Shown: piece after piece, positions 1 to 5,975 of the stretch
Layout: the number at the start of each line of letters is the position of its first letter
Position numbering within the stretch: position 1 is the first letter of the stretch
Assembly (NCBI GenBank): GCA_003242645.1
Contig: QGVC01000211.1
Coordinates: 1-6,461, forward strand
DNA length: 6,461 bases
Source: Pseudomonadota bacterium
Lineage (GTDB): Bacteria; Pseudomonadota; Alphaproteobacteria; Rhizobiales; Hyphomicrobiaceae
Direction of reading: 5' to 3'
Notes under the pieces: generated by a model
What the model was told of the DNA's origin: nothing
The model's database searches: none
Seen by the model: the letters and a program-made list of their open reading frames with translations, nothing else
Made by a program: the position numbers and the translations under genes

Positions 1-1
1 G

Positions 2-151
2 GCGCAGCCCGTGAAGACTCAATCCACACCGGCTGGCGACTTGCCGAAAGCGAAGGAGCCTAAGCAAGAGGCGGCAAGCGTCGGCTTCGCGGACAAAATC
101 CCAGCGTTCCTGCGCCGTCCCGTCCGGATCGCAAAGGCGGCCAACGAGTAA
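2..151 (+). CDS. C-terminal end of an unidentified protein (partial, 5' end outside window)
   Basis: The second plus-strand frame is open from the left edge to a TAA stop at 149-151 and gives 49 residues. The piece is rich in Ala, Lys and Pro, and ends in a basic, partly hydrophobic tail (FADKIPAFLRRPVRIAKAANE, last 21 residues less the stop, reads as a plausible amphipathic end). Third codon positions are mostly G or C, as in the neighbouring real genes. It would be convergent with the tfoX-like gene, with only 20 bases between the two stop codons and no obvious terminator hairpin there. I do not recognise the family. The other two plus-strand frames stop early in this stretch. It could still be a chance open frame, because only 150 bases are visible. 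Confidence 0.45.
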   Translation, partial: AQPVKTQSTPAGDLPKAKEPKQEAASVGFADKIPAFLRRPVRIAKAANE

Positions 152-171
152 GCCTTGGACGAGCGAGAATA

Positions 172-534
172 TCAGGCGGAGCGCGTGCGCTTCGCCTTCT
201 TGCGTTGCGCCCGGCGAGCTGCCTCCAACGCGGCGCGGGCCCAGGTCAGTAGCTCATCAGGATCATCGAGCAATTCGTCCGGCGCCCGCCAATAGGACGT
301 GGCGACGGTGCGCCCATTCTTGGTCTGGTAGCAAAACGGGCCGAGCGAACGCGCATCGAAGTCGCCACGGTTCCCTTCGTCGACCTTCAGATAGAGCGTA
401 TCGTCCGACACGAACGCGAACATCACGCCATCGCAATAGATGCCGGTGCCGCCGAACATGCGGCCGATACGGATGGTGCCCAAAGAACCGAGGTGATCTC
501 GCACCAGCTCCAGGAATTCCGCGCTGTTGGCCAC
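172..534 (-). CDS. TfoX/Sxy N-terminal-domain family protein
   Basis: This is a 120-residue protein matching the N-terminal domain of the TfoX/Sxy family (PF04993 type). The diagnostic MFGG is at residues 26-29, followed by GIYCDG at 31-36 and the strand-forming LYLKVD near 47-52. The last 15 residues are a basic Arg/Lys/Ala tail. Full-length TfoX of gamma-proteobacteria is a competence regulator with a second C-terminal domain. That domain is absent here, so a competence role should not be assumed, and single-domain members are mostly uncharacterised. The start is GTG at 532-534, with AGAGGCGAG just upstream as a plausible ribosome binding site. It begins 14 bases after the DUF924 stop, so the two genes are very likely co-transcribed. 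It is the last minus-strand gene before the convergent neighbour. Confidence 0.88.
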   Translation of the reverse strand: MANSAEFLELVRDHLGSLGTIRIGRMFGGTGIYCDGVMFAFVSDDTLYLKVDEGNRGDFDARSLGPFCYQTKNGRTVATSYWRAPDELLDDPDELLTWARAALEAARRAQRKKAKRTRSA

Positions 535-548
535 GCTCGCCTCTGTCT

Positions 549-1136
549 TCAGAACGAGCTCCCCGGCTGCTTCAGGAACTCTTCTTCCTCCGGGGTCGAG
601 GGGCGGCCGAGGATAGCGTTCCGGTGCGGAAAGCGGCCGAAGCGGGCAATGATGTCCCGGTGGGCTATGGCGTAACGGGTGTATTCGTCGTCGCCGAGTG
701 GCGTGAACAGCTCGACGGCGCGCTCCTGATCCCCCAGATCCTCGCTGTGCTCGAACGGGAGGTACATGAACGCGCGGCCGTCCTTGTCAAGGACCTTATC
801 GAGCCCGCGCTCGACAGCCCCACGGGCAACCTCGAGGGCTTTGCTGTCCGTTGCGAACGCTCGCGCAGTCCCGCGGAACATGTTTCTCGGGAACTGATCG
901 AGCAGGATGATCGTCGCCAGCGCGCGTCGTGGGCTCGTCAGCGCGGCCTCCGCAGACTCGCCCGCAATCCGTTCATGCAGCTCAAGGAAGCGGCTGCGGA
1001 TAAGCTCGTCAGTTGCGTCGCTCTTCTGGAACCAGGCTTCGCGACCCAGCTCCTCGAACCAGAATTTCAGGACCTCTTCGACCCAAGGCTCCTCTTGGCC
1101 GGGTTCGGCCTGAGCGGTGCCAGAACTGCTAGTCAT
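549..1136 (-). CDS. DUF924 family protein
   Basis: This 195-residue protein has the hallmarks of DUF924 (PF06041), a mostly helical, TPR-like family of unknown biochemical function. Visible motifs are FWF at 25-27, LLDQFPRNMFRG at 78-89, RAFMYLPFEHSED at 121-133, and a run ending RFGRFPHRNAILGR at about 165-178. The C-terminus has EEEEFL at 183-188. The length is normal for the family. ATG at 1134-1136 is chosen as the start because GAAGGGG lies five bases upstream. A longer frame beginning at TTG (1167-1169) adds 11 unconserved residues and is less likely. The gene lies 78 bases downstream of sufA and 14 bases upstream of the tfoX-like gene, in the same direction. No Fe-S role is known to me for this family, so its place in the operon may be read-through only. 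Confidence 0.92.
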   Translation of the reverse strand: MTSSSGTAQAEPGQEEPWVEEVLKFWFEELGREAWFQKSDATDELIRSRFLELHERIAGESAEAALTSPRRALATIILLDQFPRNMFRGTARAFATDSKALEVARGAVERGLDKVLDKDGRAFMYLPFEHSEDLGDQERAVELFTPLGDDEYTRYAIAHRDIIARFGRFPHRNAILGRPSTPEEEEFLKQPGSSF

Positions 1137-1141
1137 CGAGG

Positions 1142-1148
1142 CCCCTTC
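1142..1148 (-). promoter_or_regulatory. Ribosome binding site of the DUF924 gene
   Basis: Read on the minus strand this is GAAGGGG, five bases before the ATG at 1134-1136. It decides the start in favour of that ATG over the upstream TTG at 1167-1169. Confidence 0.55.
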
Positions 1149-1214
1149 AGCTATTGAGAGCGGCACCAACCCCGCGACGCCGAATAGTGGATGCGACTTC
1201 CGGGTAGCGAGACC

Positions 1215-1601
1215 TCAGCCCTTGATCGCCTCGAGGCGTTCCTTGGGGGCCGGCGTAAGAGTCACCGACTCACCGCAGCCGCAGGCGCTCAATTGGTTCG
1301 GATTGTTGAAGACGAACTGGGACGACAGCTTGTCGACTTTGTAGTCCATCTCCGTGCCGAGCAAGAACAGCACGGCTTTCGGATCGATCAAAATACGGAC
1401 GCCCTTGTCCTCGACCACTTCGTCGAGCTCATTTTGCTCGGTGGCCCAGGTCATCGTGTATTCCATGCCCGCGCAGCCGCCGTTCTTGACGCCCACGCGC
1501 AAGCCCACAACGTCTGGTCGTGAGGCCATCATCTGGCGTATGCGCTCAGCCGCGGCGTCCGTCAAAGTCATTACCTTGGGCCTGGGTCTTCCAGTCGCCA
1601 T
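1215..1601 (-). CDS. sufA: A-type Fe-S cluster carrier/scaffold SufA
   Basis: This 128-residue protein is of the HesB/IscA/SufA family, which accepts Fe-S clusters from the SufBCD scaffold and delivers them to apo-enzymes in the cytoplasm. The three invariant cysteines are present: Cys43 in NGGCAGMEY, and Cys107 and Cys109 in SACGCGES. Their spacing of 64 and 66 residues is the same as Cys50/Cys114/Cys116 of E. coli SufA. The start is ATG at 1599-1601, preceded by a weak purine-rich GGAAAAG. It follows sufT after 86 bases, the longest gap in the operon apart from that after sufB. The A-type family also contains IscA and ErpA. I call it SufA from its operon position; sequence alone does not separate these subtypes reliably. 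Confidence 0.95.
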   Translation of the reverse strand: MATGRPRPKVMTLTDAAAERIRQMMASRPDVVGLRVGVKNGGCAGMEYTMTWATEQNELDEVVEDKGVRILIDPKAVLFLLGTEMDYKVDKLSSQFVFNNPNQLSACGCGESVTLTPAPKERLEAIKG

Positions 1602-1637
1602 TCTTTTCCATCCAACGGTTCAAGGTCGTGGATGCAC

Positions 1638-1645
1638 TAAATATA
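1638..1645 (-). promoter_or_regulatory. AT-rich TATATTTA, possible -10 element before sufA
   Basis: Read on the minus strand, TATATTTA lies 36 bases upstream of the sufA ATG, inside an 86-base gap of an otherwise GC-rich, tightly packed operon. No convincing -35 box is found 16-18 bases further upstream, where the sequence is CTCGCG-like. This is only a weak hint that sufA may have an internal promoter. Confidence 0.2.
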
Positions 1646-1687
1646 GCGTGCTTCGCGCCCAACGCGAGCCGCGCACCTGGATTCAGG

Positions 1688-2146
1688 CTAGAACATATTA
1701 AGCGCCATACGCGCCTCATCGCTCATGCGGCTCATGTCCCACGGCGGATCGAAGGTAAGGTGCACCGTGCAGCCGCTGACCCCCGGCACCGAGCTGACGG
1801 CGTTCTCAACCCAGGTCGGCATCTCAGCGGCGACCGGACAGCCAGGTGCGGTCAGCGTCATTTCGATGGTGACGTGCCGGTTGTCGTCGACGTCGATCTT
1901 GTAGATGAGGCCCAGCTCGTAGATATCGGCCGGGATCTCGGGATCGTAGACCGTCTTGAGCGCGCCGACGATATCGGCCGTCAGCTGCTCAAGCTCCTCG
2001 GCCGACAGCGCAGAGCCCTCCACCGGCGTCCCGCCTTCAGCGACGCTCGGCGGCTTCGGCCGCTCGCTGGCCGCCGCTTCCGGCTGGTCCGGCTCCTTCT
2101 CCGATGCGAACTCGAGTATGTCTCGCTCGCGCTGCTTCTCGTCCAT
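1688..2146 (-). CDS. sufT: SUF accessory protein SufT (DUF59/MIP18 family)
   Basis: This is a MIP18/DUF59-family protein of 152 residues, found in many SUF operons and linked to Fe-S protein maturation. The first ~45 residues are a charged, Pro/Glu/Ala-rich and probably disordered tail. The conserved domain follows, with DPEIP at 68-72, the IYELGLIYKI strand-turn at about 75-84, and TLTAPGCP with Cys103. The C-terminal DPPWDMSRMSDEAR (about 133-146) is typical of SUF-associated members. Two starts are possible. ATG at 2144-2146 is used here, with GAGAAG about 12 bases upstream. GTG at 2156-2158 would add four residues but has that purine run directly abutting it. The gap to sufS is 11 or 23 bases, so co-translation or close coupling is likely. 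Family assignment is firm; the exact biochemical role is known only in outline. Confidence 0.93.
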   Translation of the reverse strand: MDEKQRERDILEFASEKEPDQPEAAASERPKPPSVAEGGTPVEGSALSAEELEQLTADIVGALKTVYDPEIPADIYELGLIYKIDVDDNRHVTIEMTLTAPGCPVAAEMPTWVENAVSSVPGVSGCTVHLTFDPPWDMSRMSDEARMALNMF

Positions 2147-2169
2147 GCCGTAACTCACTTCTCAGGCGT

Positions 2170-3420
2170 TCAGGCGAAGAACTCCCGGGCGCGGATCAGA
2201 GCCGCCGCGAGCGCATCGATCTCGGCCTTCGTGTTGTACAGCGCAAATGACGCGCGGCACATAGCTGGCACGCCAAAGCGATCCATCAGCGGCTGAGCGC
2301 AGTGATGCCCGGCGCGGATGGCAATCCCTGAGCGATCGACGATCGTCGAGACATCGTGCGGATGCAGTCCCTCGACGCTGAATGACACGATCGCACTCTT
2401 CTCCGGCGCGGTTCCGAAAATCCTCAGCCAATTGAACTCACTCAGCCGCTCGTGGGCATATGCGACAAGCTCACGCTCGTAGGCGGCGATCTCGTCGCGC
2501 CCGATCTGCATCATGTAATTCAACGCCGCCGCCAGGCCGATCGCCTCCACAATCGGCGGCGTTCCCGCCTCGAACCTCGTGGGCGGCGGGCCGTAAGTGA
2601 TGCCATCGACGGTCACGCTCTCGATCATCGAACCACCGCCCAAGAAGGGCGGCAGCGATTCCAGCAGGCTCTTGCGACCCCAGAGCACTCCGATACCGGA
2701 CGGCCCGTAAACCTTGTGGCCGGTGAACGCGTAGAAGTCGCAGCCGATGTCCTGCACATCGACGGGGAGATGAACCGCCCCTTGCGAGCCGTCGACGAGC
2801 ACCGGAATGCCGCGTTCGTGCGCAATCCGGCAGACCTCTTTCACTGGAACGACCGTGCCCAGCACGTTGGAAACGTGGGTCACCGCGACGATCTTGGTGC
2901 GGGGGCCCAGCAACCGCTCGAATTCATCGAGCAGGAACTCACCGGTGTCCGAAATCGGCACCCACTTCAGCACCGCCCCTTTGCGCTCGCGGAGGAAGTT
3001 CCAGGGAACGATGTTCGAGTGGTGCTCCATGATGGAGAGCACGATCTCATCGCCTTCCTGGATGTTCTCGAGGCCGAAGGAATACGCGACGAGGTTGATC
3101 GACTCCGTCGCGTTCTTCGTGAAGACGATCTCCTCGGCGGACGGTGCATTGAGGAAGCGCCGCACCGTCTCGCGCGCTTCCTCGTACTTTTGCGTCGCCG
3201 TATTCGAGAGCAGATGGATGCCGCGATGCACGTTCGCGTATTCGAACCTGAGCGCGTGATCCATTGCCTCGATCACCGACAGCGGCTTCTGCGCCGATGC
3301 TGCGCTGTCGAGGTATACGAGCGGTTTGCCGTAAACCTCGCGGAACAGGATCGGGAAGTCGGCGCGATAGCGCTCGACCTCAAACCGCCTACCGGCTTCG
3401 AATGCCGCTGCCTGTGTCAC
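2170..3420 (-). CDS. sufS: Cysteine desulfurase SufS (group II)
   Basis: This PLP-dependent aminotransferase-fold enzyme converts L-cysteine to L-alanine and leaves a persulfide sulfur for cluster assembly. With the GTG start at 3418-3420 it has 416 residues. The PLP Lys is Lys236 in FTGHKVYGPSG, with the cofactor-side Asp210 and Gln213 in VDGSQGAVH. The persulfide Cys is Cys374 in RAGHHCAQP, and RFEAGTPP is at 283-290. Cys374 lies 42 residues from the C-terminus, as Cys364 does in E. coli SufS (406 residues), and Lys236 keeps the matching 138-residue distance. The RAGHHCAQP context marks the SufS type rather than the NifS/IscS type. The frame also contains an earlier GTG at 3460-3462 that would overlap sufD by 28 bases; the shorter start leaves a 14-base gap and fits the family length. 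No SufE or SufU partner is encoded in the window. Confidence 0.97.
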   Translation of the reverse strand: MTQAAAFEAGRRFEVERYRADFPILFREVYGKPLVYLDSAASAQKPLSVIEAMDHALRFEYANVHRGIHLLSNTATQKYEEARETVRRFLNAPSAEEIVFTKNATESINLVAYSFGLENIQEGDEIVLSIMEHHSNIVPWNFLRERKGAVLKWVPISDTGEFLLDEFERLLGPRTKIVAVTHVSNVLGTVVPVKEVCRIAHERGIPVLVDGSQGAVHLPVDVQDIGCDFYAFTGHKVYGPSGIGVLWGRKSLLESLPPFLGGGSMIESVTVDGITYGPPPTRFEAGTPPIVEAIGLAAALNYMMQIGRDEIAAYERELVAYAHERLSEFNWLRIFGTAPEKSAIVSFSVEGLHPHDVSTIVDRSGIAIRAGHHCAQPLMDRFGVPAMCRASFALYNTKAEIDALAAALIRAREFFA

Positions 3421-3434
3421 GTGCCTGCCGGCTC

Positions 3435-4757
3435 TTAATGAGCCGTCCTCTGGTTCAGCCACACGCGAGCCGTTTCCATCAGCGCCTCGCGCACGGGCTC
3501 ATCCTCGACCTTCTCCATCACCTCGCCGACAAAGGCTTCGATGAGGAGCCTACGCGCCTCGGGTTCCGGAATGCCGCGCGCCCTGCAGTAGAAGATGTGC
3601 TCTGGGTCGATGTCGGCCGCCGTGGATCCATGGCCGCAGACGACGTCGTCGGCATAAATCTCAAGTTCCGGCTTGCTGTCGAACTCGGCATCGGGCGACA
3701 GCATCAGCGCCTGCGCCATCTGCTTGCCGTCCGTCTTCTGCGCGCCCGGCCTGACGATCACCTTGCCCTGGAAGACGCCGCGACCGTGACCATCGAGCAC
3801 GCCTTTGAAAAGCTCGCGGCTCTCGCAATGGGGCACCGCATGGTCGACGAGCAGAGTTGTGTCGATGTGCTCGTTGTTGGTCGCCAGGAACGAGCCCGAG
3901 CAGTCGAGCTTGCCGCCTTCGCCAGCGAACTTGACGAAGATCTGATTGCGCGCGAGCCCCGGCCCTGCCGTGAGCTGGAAGATCCGGTAGGTCGCGTTGG
4001 CACCGATTTCCGTGGTGGCACTGCCGAGGTGCACGGCCCTGCCATTCTCCACGATCGCCTTGACGTGGGTTACGGCAGCGCCCTCGCCCACCACGACCTC
4101 CGTCGCGGCGTTGTGCTGGTCCTCATCGGCCGCTCCTGCCAGAGGCACGTAAGCCTCCACGAGCGTCACCTTGGAGCCTTTGCCGATGCTGATGACGTTG
4201 CGGGTCGTGATCGTCTTGCGATCAGCACCGGCGCGGGCGAATACCAGCAGCAGCGGCTTGTCGAGCTCCGTGCCGTCAGCAATGCGCACCACCGCCCCGT
4301 CCGTCGCGAAGGCGCTGTTCAGGGCCTCGATCGCATCCTGATCGCGCTTCATGCGCACGATATCAGGCGATTCTGCCAGCACCTCGCTGAGCGGCTTCAC
4401 CGACAGCCCGTCCGGCAGCTGTGCGGTAGAAAGGCCGGCATTGAAAGCCCCGTCGACGACCACGACGCGATAGGTATCGAGGGCCCCCAGCGGCCCCAGC
4501 CCCGCATTGAGGTCTGCCTCGCTCGGCGCTGCCGCCTTGCCGATGGCCGGCGCAAAAACCTCCTTCAGCAAGCTGCGAAGGTCGGTGTATTTCCATTCCT
4601 CGATGCGCCGATGCGGCAAGCCCAGCGCCGCAAACGTGCCAATGGCTTTCCGGCGCAGCTCACGGACGGCCTCGCTCCCCGGGAGCTTCGCGGCAACCGC
4701 CTCGAAGGTCTCCGTGAAGGCCTGCTCGGCCTTCGTTTTGGTCAAGCCCGCGTTCAT
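3435..4757 (-). CDS. sufD: Fe-S cluster assembly scaffold subunit SufD
   Basis: This 440-residue protein is the SufD partner of SufB in the SufBC2D scaffold, where it takes part in iron acquisition and cluster formation. The N-terminal helical part ends in the family motif EEWKYTDL (53-60). The middle is a beta-helix of repeated short strands (roughly 95-385). Near the C-terminus, KPELEIYADDVVCGHGSTAADID (362-384 region) contains Cys374 and His376. His376 is 64 residues from the end, matching His360 of E. coli SufD, which is important for assembly there. The C-terminal helices (about 397-437) form the SufC-binding region in known structures. The start is ATG at 4755-4757, 20 bases after the sufC stop, with GGGTGA upstream. 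The long Gly/Ala/Val stretches match the beta-helix. Nothing suggests truncation. Confidence 0.96.
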   Translation of the reverse strand: MNAGLTKTKAEQAFTETFEAVAAKLPGSEAVRELRRKAIGTFAALGLPHRRIEEWKYTDLRSLLKEVFAPAIGKAAAPSEADLNAGLGPLGALDTYRVVVVDGAFNAGLSTAQLPDGLSVKPLSEVLAESPDIVRMKRDQDAIEALNSAFATDGAVVRIADGTELDKPLLLVFARAGADRKTITTRNVISIGKGSKVTLVEAYVPLAGAADEDQHNAATEVVVGEGAAVTHVKAIVENGRAVHLGSATTEIGANATYRIFQLTAGPGLARNQIFVKFAGEGGKLDCSGSFLATNNEHIDTTLLVDHAVPHCESRELFKGVLDGHGRGVFQGKVIVRPGAQKTDGKQMAQALMLSPDAEFDSKPELEIYADDVVCGHGSTAADIDPEHIFYCRARGIPEPEARRLLIEAFVGEVMEKVEDEPVREALMETARVWLNQRTAH

Positions 4758-4777
4758 CTCGAAATCACCCGCTTGCT

Positions 4778-5530
4778 TCAGGCCGCCTTCGTGAACTCGG
4801 CGTAGCCCGACCGCTCGAGCTCGACCGCCAGCTCCTTGTCCCCCGTCCGCTGGATGCGGCCGTCGGCGAGGACGTGCACCTTGTCGGGAACGATGTAGTT
4901 CAGTAGGCGCTGGTAGTGCGTGATGACCACCATCGCACGATCCGGGCTACGCAGCGCGTTGATGCCATCGGCCACGATCCGCAGCGCGTCGATGTCGAGG
5001 CCGGAGTCGGTCTCGTCCAGCACGCAGAGCGTCGGCTCGAGGAGCGCCATCTGCAGGATCTCGGACCGCTTCTTCTCACCGCCCGAGAAGCCGACGTTCA
5101 CCGGACGCTTCAGCATTTCGACGTCGATGTTGAGCTTGGCCGCGCGCTCGCGCACCAGCTTCATGAACTCCGGCGTAGTGAGCTCAGGCTGCTCGCGCCG
5201 CTTACGCAGCGCGTTGAGTGCCGTGCGCAGGAAGGTGAGACCGGCCACACCGGGGATCTCGATCGGGTACTGGAAGGCGAGAAATACGCCCTTCACCGCC
5301 CGCTCGTCGGGCTCCATTTCCAGCAGGTTCTCACCATTCCAAAGGATCTCACCCTCGGTCACCTCGTAATCCTCGCGGCCGGCGAGAACGTAGGCGAGCG
5401 TGGATTTGCCCGATCCATTGGGCCCCATGATCGCGTGCACCTCCCCCTTCGGTACGACGAGGTTCACGCCCTTGAGGATCATGGTGTCCTCGTCAGCGAT
5501 CTTTACGTGCAAATTCCGGATCTCAAGCAT
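4778..5530 (-). CDS. sufC: Fe-S cluster assembly ATPase SufC (ABC-type)
   Basis: This 250-residue soluble ABC ATPase powers conformational change in the SufB-SufD core. All nucleotide-binding motifs are present in order: Walker A GPNGSGKST at 36-44 (Lys42), Q-loop Gln87 in AFQYP, the ABC signature FSGGEKKR at 148-155, Walker B CVLDETDSGLD at 169-179 with catalytic Glu173, and the switch His205 in VITHYQR. The FSGGEKKR signature and DETDSGLD box are typical of SufC rather than of transport ATPases, and there is no membrane partner gene. The frame stays open upstream to 5617, but the ATG at 5528-5530 is chosen because MLEIRNLHVKI is the usual SufC beginning. It also has AAGGAGAG eight bases upstream, and the extra 29 residues look like translated leader. 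Confidence 0.98.
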   Translation of the reverse strand: MLEIRNLHVKIADEDTMILKGVNLVVPKGEVHAIMGPNGSGKSTLAYVLAGREDYEVTEGEILWNGENLLEMEPDERAVKGVFLAFQYPIEIPGVAGLTFLRTALNALRKRREQPELTTPEFMKLVRERAAKLNIDVEMLKRPVNVGFSGGEKKRSEILQMALLEPTLCVLDETDSGLDIDALRIVADGINALRSPDRAMVVITHYQRLLNYIVPDKVHVLADGRIQRTGDKELAVELERSGYAEFTKAA

Positions 5531-5538
5531 CTCCACGT

Positions 5539-5546
5539 CTCTCCTT
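5539..5546 (-). promoter_or_regulatory. Ribosome binding site of sufC
   Basis: Read on the minus strand this is AAGGAGAG, eight bases before the ATG at 5528-5530. It is close to the ideal Shine-Dalgarno sequence and fixes the sufC start, ruling out the longer open frame. Confidence 0.75.
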
Positions 5547-5548
5547 GA

Positions 5549-5564
5549 GGCGCCTTCTGGCGCC
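5549..5564 (-). promoter_or_regulatory. GC hairpin (6-bp stem, 4-base loop) just upstream of the sufC ribosome binding site
   Basis: GGCGCC, four bases, then GGCGCC again forms a perfect 6-bp all-GC stem. It ends two bases before the AAGGAGAG of sufC and starts 21 bases after the small gene's stop codon. No T-run follows, so it is not a standard intrinsic terminator. It could affect ribosome access to sufC or mRNA processing, but GGCGCC is self-complementary and common in GC-rich DNA. Confidence 0.4.
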
Positions 5565-5585
5565 CACTTCCAACACCTGCCCGGC

Positions 5586-5858
5586 TCACGCGTATGCGGA
5601 GCCGGAATCCTTTCCATTCCCTTGCGCAGCCCAGTAGCGATCGAACGCAGCGCTTGCCGCCCGCTCCGCTTCCTCCTGGCGACCCTTGAGCTGCTCCACC
5701 ATCGCCACGAGCGCGCTCAAATCCGCTCCATTTGCTCCGGCGGACTGCCGCATTCGCGCCAGCTCCGCGCTTGCTTTCGCGGCTTCGAGCTTCAGGGCAT
5801 CGGCTGCTGTTTCGGCTTCGAGCCAAGCCTGCTCAAGCAGGGCAATTTCCGTCGACAT
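5586..5858 (-). CDS. Small hypothetical protein between sufB and sufC (predicted helical, coiled-coil-like)
   Basis: This is a 90-residue protein of unknown function. I do not recognise a named family. Residues 1 to about 77 are rich in Ala, Glu, Leu, Lys and Gln, and hydrophobic residues recur every three or four positions (ALLEQAWLEAE, then ALVAMVEQLKGRQEEAERAA at about 49-68). This fits two amphipathic helices with a Gly/Asn-containing turn near 40-46. The C-terminal 12 residues are Gly/Ser-rich. There is no cysteine, signal peptide, membrane segment or zinc motif, so direct cluster binding is unlikely. The start is ATG at 5856-5858, with a strong GGAGG ten bases upstream. It lies 117 bases after sufB and 55 bases before sufC, in the same direction. 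The good ribosome binding site, GC-rich third positions and operon position support a real gene. A role helping SufBCD assembly is only a guess. Confidence 0.8.
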   Translation of the reverse strand: MSTEIALLEQAWLEAETAADALKLEAAKASAELARMRQSAGANGADLSALVAMVEQLKGRQEEAERAASAAFDRYWAAQGNGKDSGSAYA

Positions 5859-5868
5859 CCTTTCGTTT

Positions 5869-5873
5869 CCTCC
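5869..5873 (-). promoter_or_regulatory. Ribosome binding site of the small gene
   Basis: GGAGG on the minus strand, ten bases before the ATG at 5856-5858. It is one of the strongest Shine-Dalgarno matches in the window and supports translation of this uncharacterised gene. Confidence 0.6.
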
Positions 5874-5946
5874 GCTTACAACCGAGGCTTGGCTCTCGTC
5901 CTTATGGCCCCGATGCTACCCTCTTGCTCGTGCCCCACGTCTTTGT

Positions 5947-5965
5947 GCCGGCCCAAGGGGCCGGC
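5947..5965 (-). promoter_or_regulatory. Strong hairpin after sufB (perfect 8-bp stem, 3-base loop)
   Basis: GCCGGCCC and GGGCCGGC form a perfect all-GC 8-bp stem around a 3-base loop, starting 10 bases after the sufB TAA. On the minus strand it is followed by ACAAAGACG and not by a T-run, so it is not a classical intrinsic terminator. It sits in the 117-base gap, the longest in the operon. It is a plausible mRNA 3'-end stabiliser, processing site or partial terminator that would let sufB be expressed at a different level from sufC, sufD and sufS. This is inferred from structure only. Confidence 0.6.
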
Positions 5966-5975
5966 GCCGTTCTCG

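Noticed and set aside
152..171. Shared bidirectional terminator between the convergent genes
   Set aside because: The 20-base gap shows no inverted repeat or T/A runs.
624..1157. Plus-strand open frame of 177 codons
   Set aside because: Antisense shadow of the DUF924 gene, whose conserved motifs are clear.
1520..2296. Plus-strand open frame of 258 codons across sufA, sufT and the sufS end
   Set aside because: It spans three real minus-strand genes and the gaps between them, and its translation is Arg/Ala/His-rich without recognisable domains.
2452..3438. Plus-strand open frame of 328 codons
   Set aside because: Antisense shadow of sufS; low-complexity Arg/Asp/His-rich translation without motifs.
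3421..3462. Longer sufS start (GTG at 3460-3462) overlapping sufD by 28 bases
   Set aside because: The 416-residue version keeps the usual length and N-terminus for the family. The extra 14 residues are unconserved in style. It cannot be fully excluded.
3264..4805. Long plus-strand open frame of 513 codons
   Set aside because: It lies antisense to sufD and the start of sufS, whose protein motifs and residue spacing are unmistakable. Long antisense frames are expected in GC-rich coding DNA, and its translation is Arg/His/Leu-rich with no recognisable family.
4916..5548. Plus-strand open frame of 210 codons
   Set aside because: Antisense shadow of sufC.
5531..5617. Extended N-terminus for sufC
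   Set aside because: The extra 29 residues are not SufC-like, they would overlap the small gene's end, and a strong ribosome binding site directly precedes the ATG at 5528-5530.
5503..5826. Alternative minus-strand frame of 107 codons overlapping the small gene and sufC start
   Set aside because: It lacks a ribosome binding site as good as GGAGG before 5858, overlaps the sufC start, and its translation is Arg/Gly/Ser-rich as typical for an off-frame read.
5947..5965. Hairpin after sufB as a standard Rho-independent terminator
   Set aside because: No run of T follows the stem on the transcribed strand, and the genes downstream belong to the same pathway, so full termination is unlikely.
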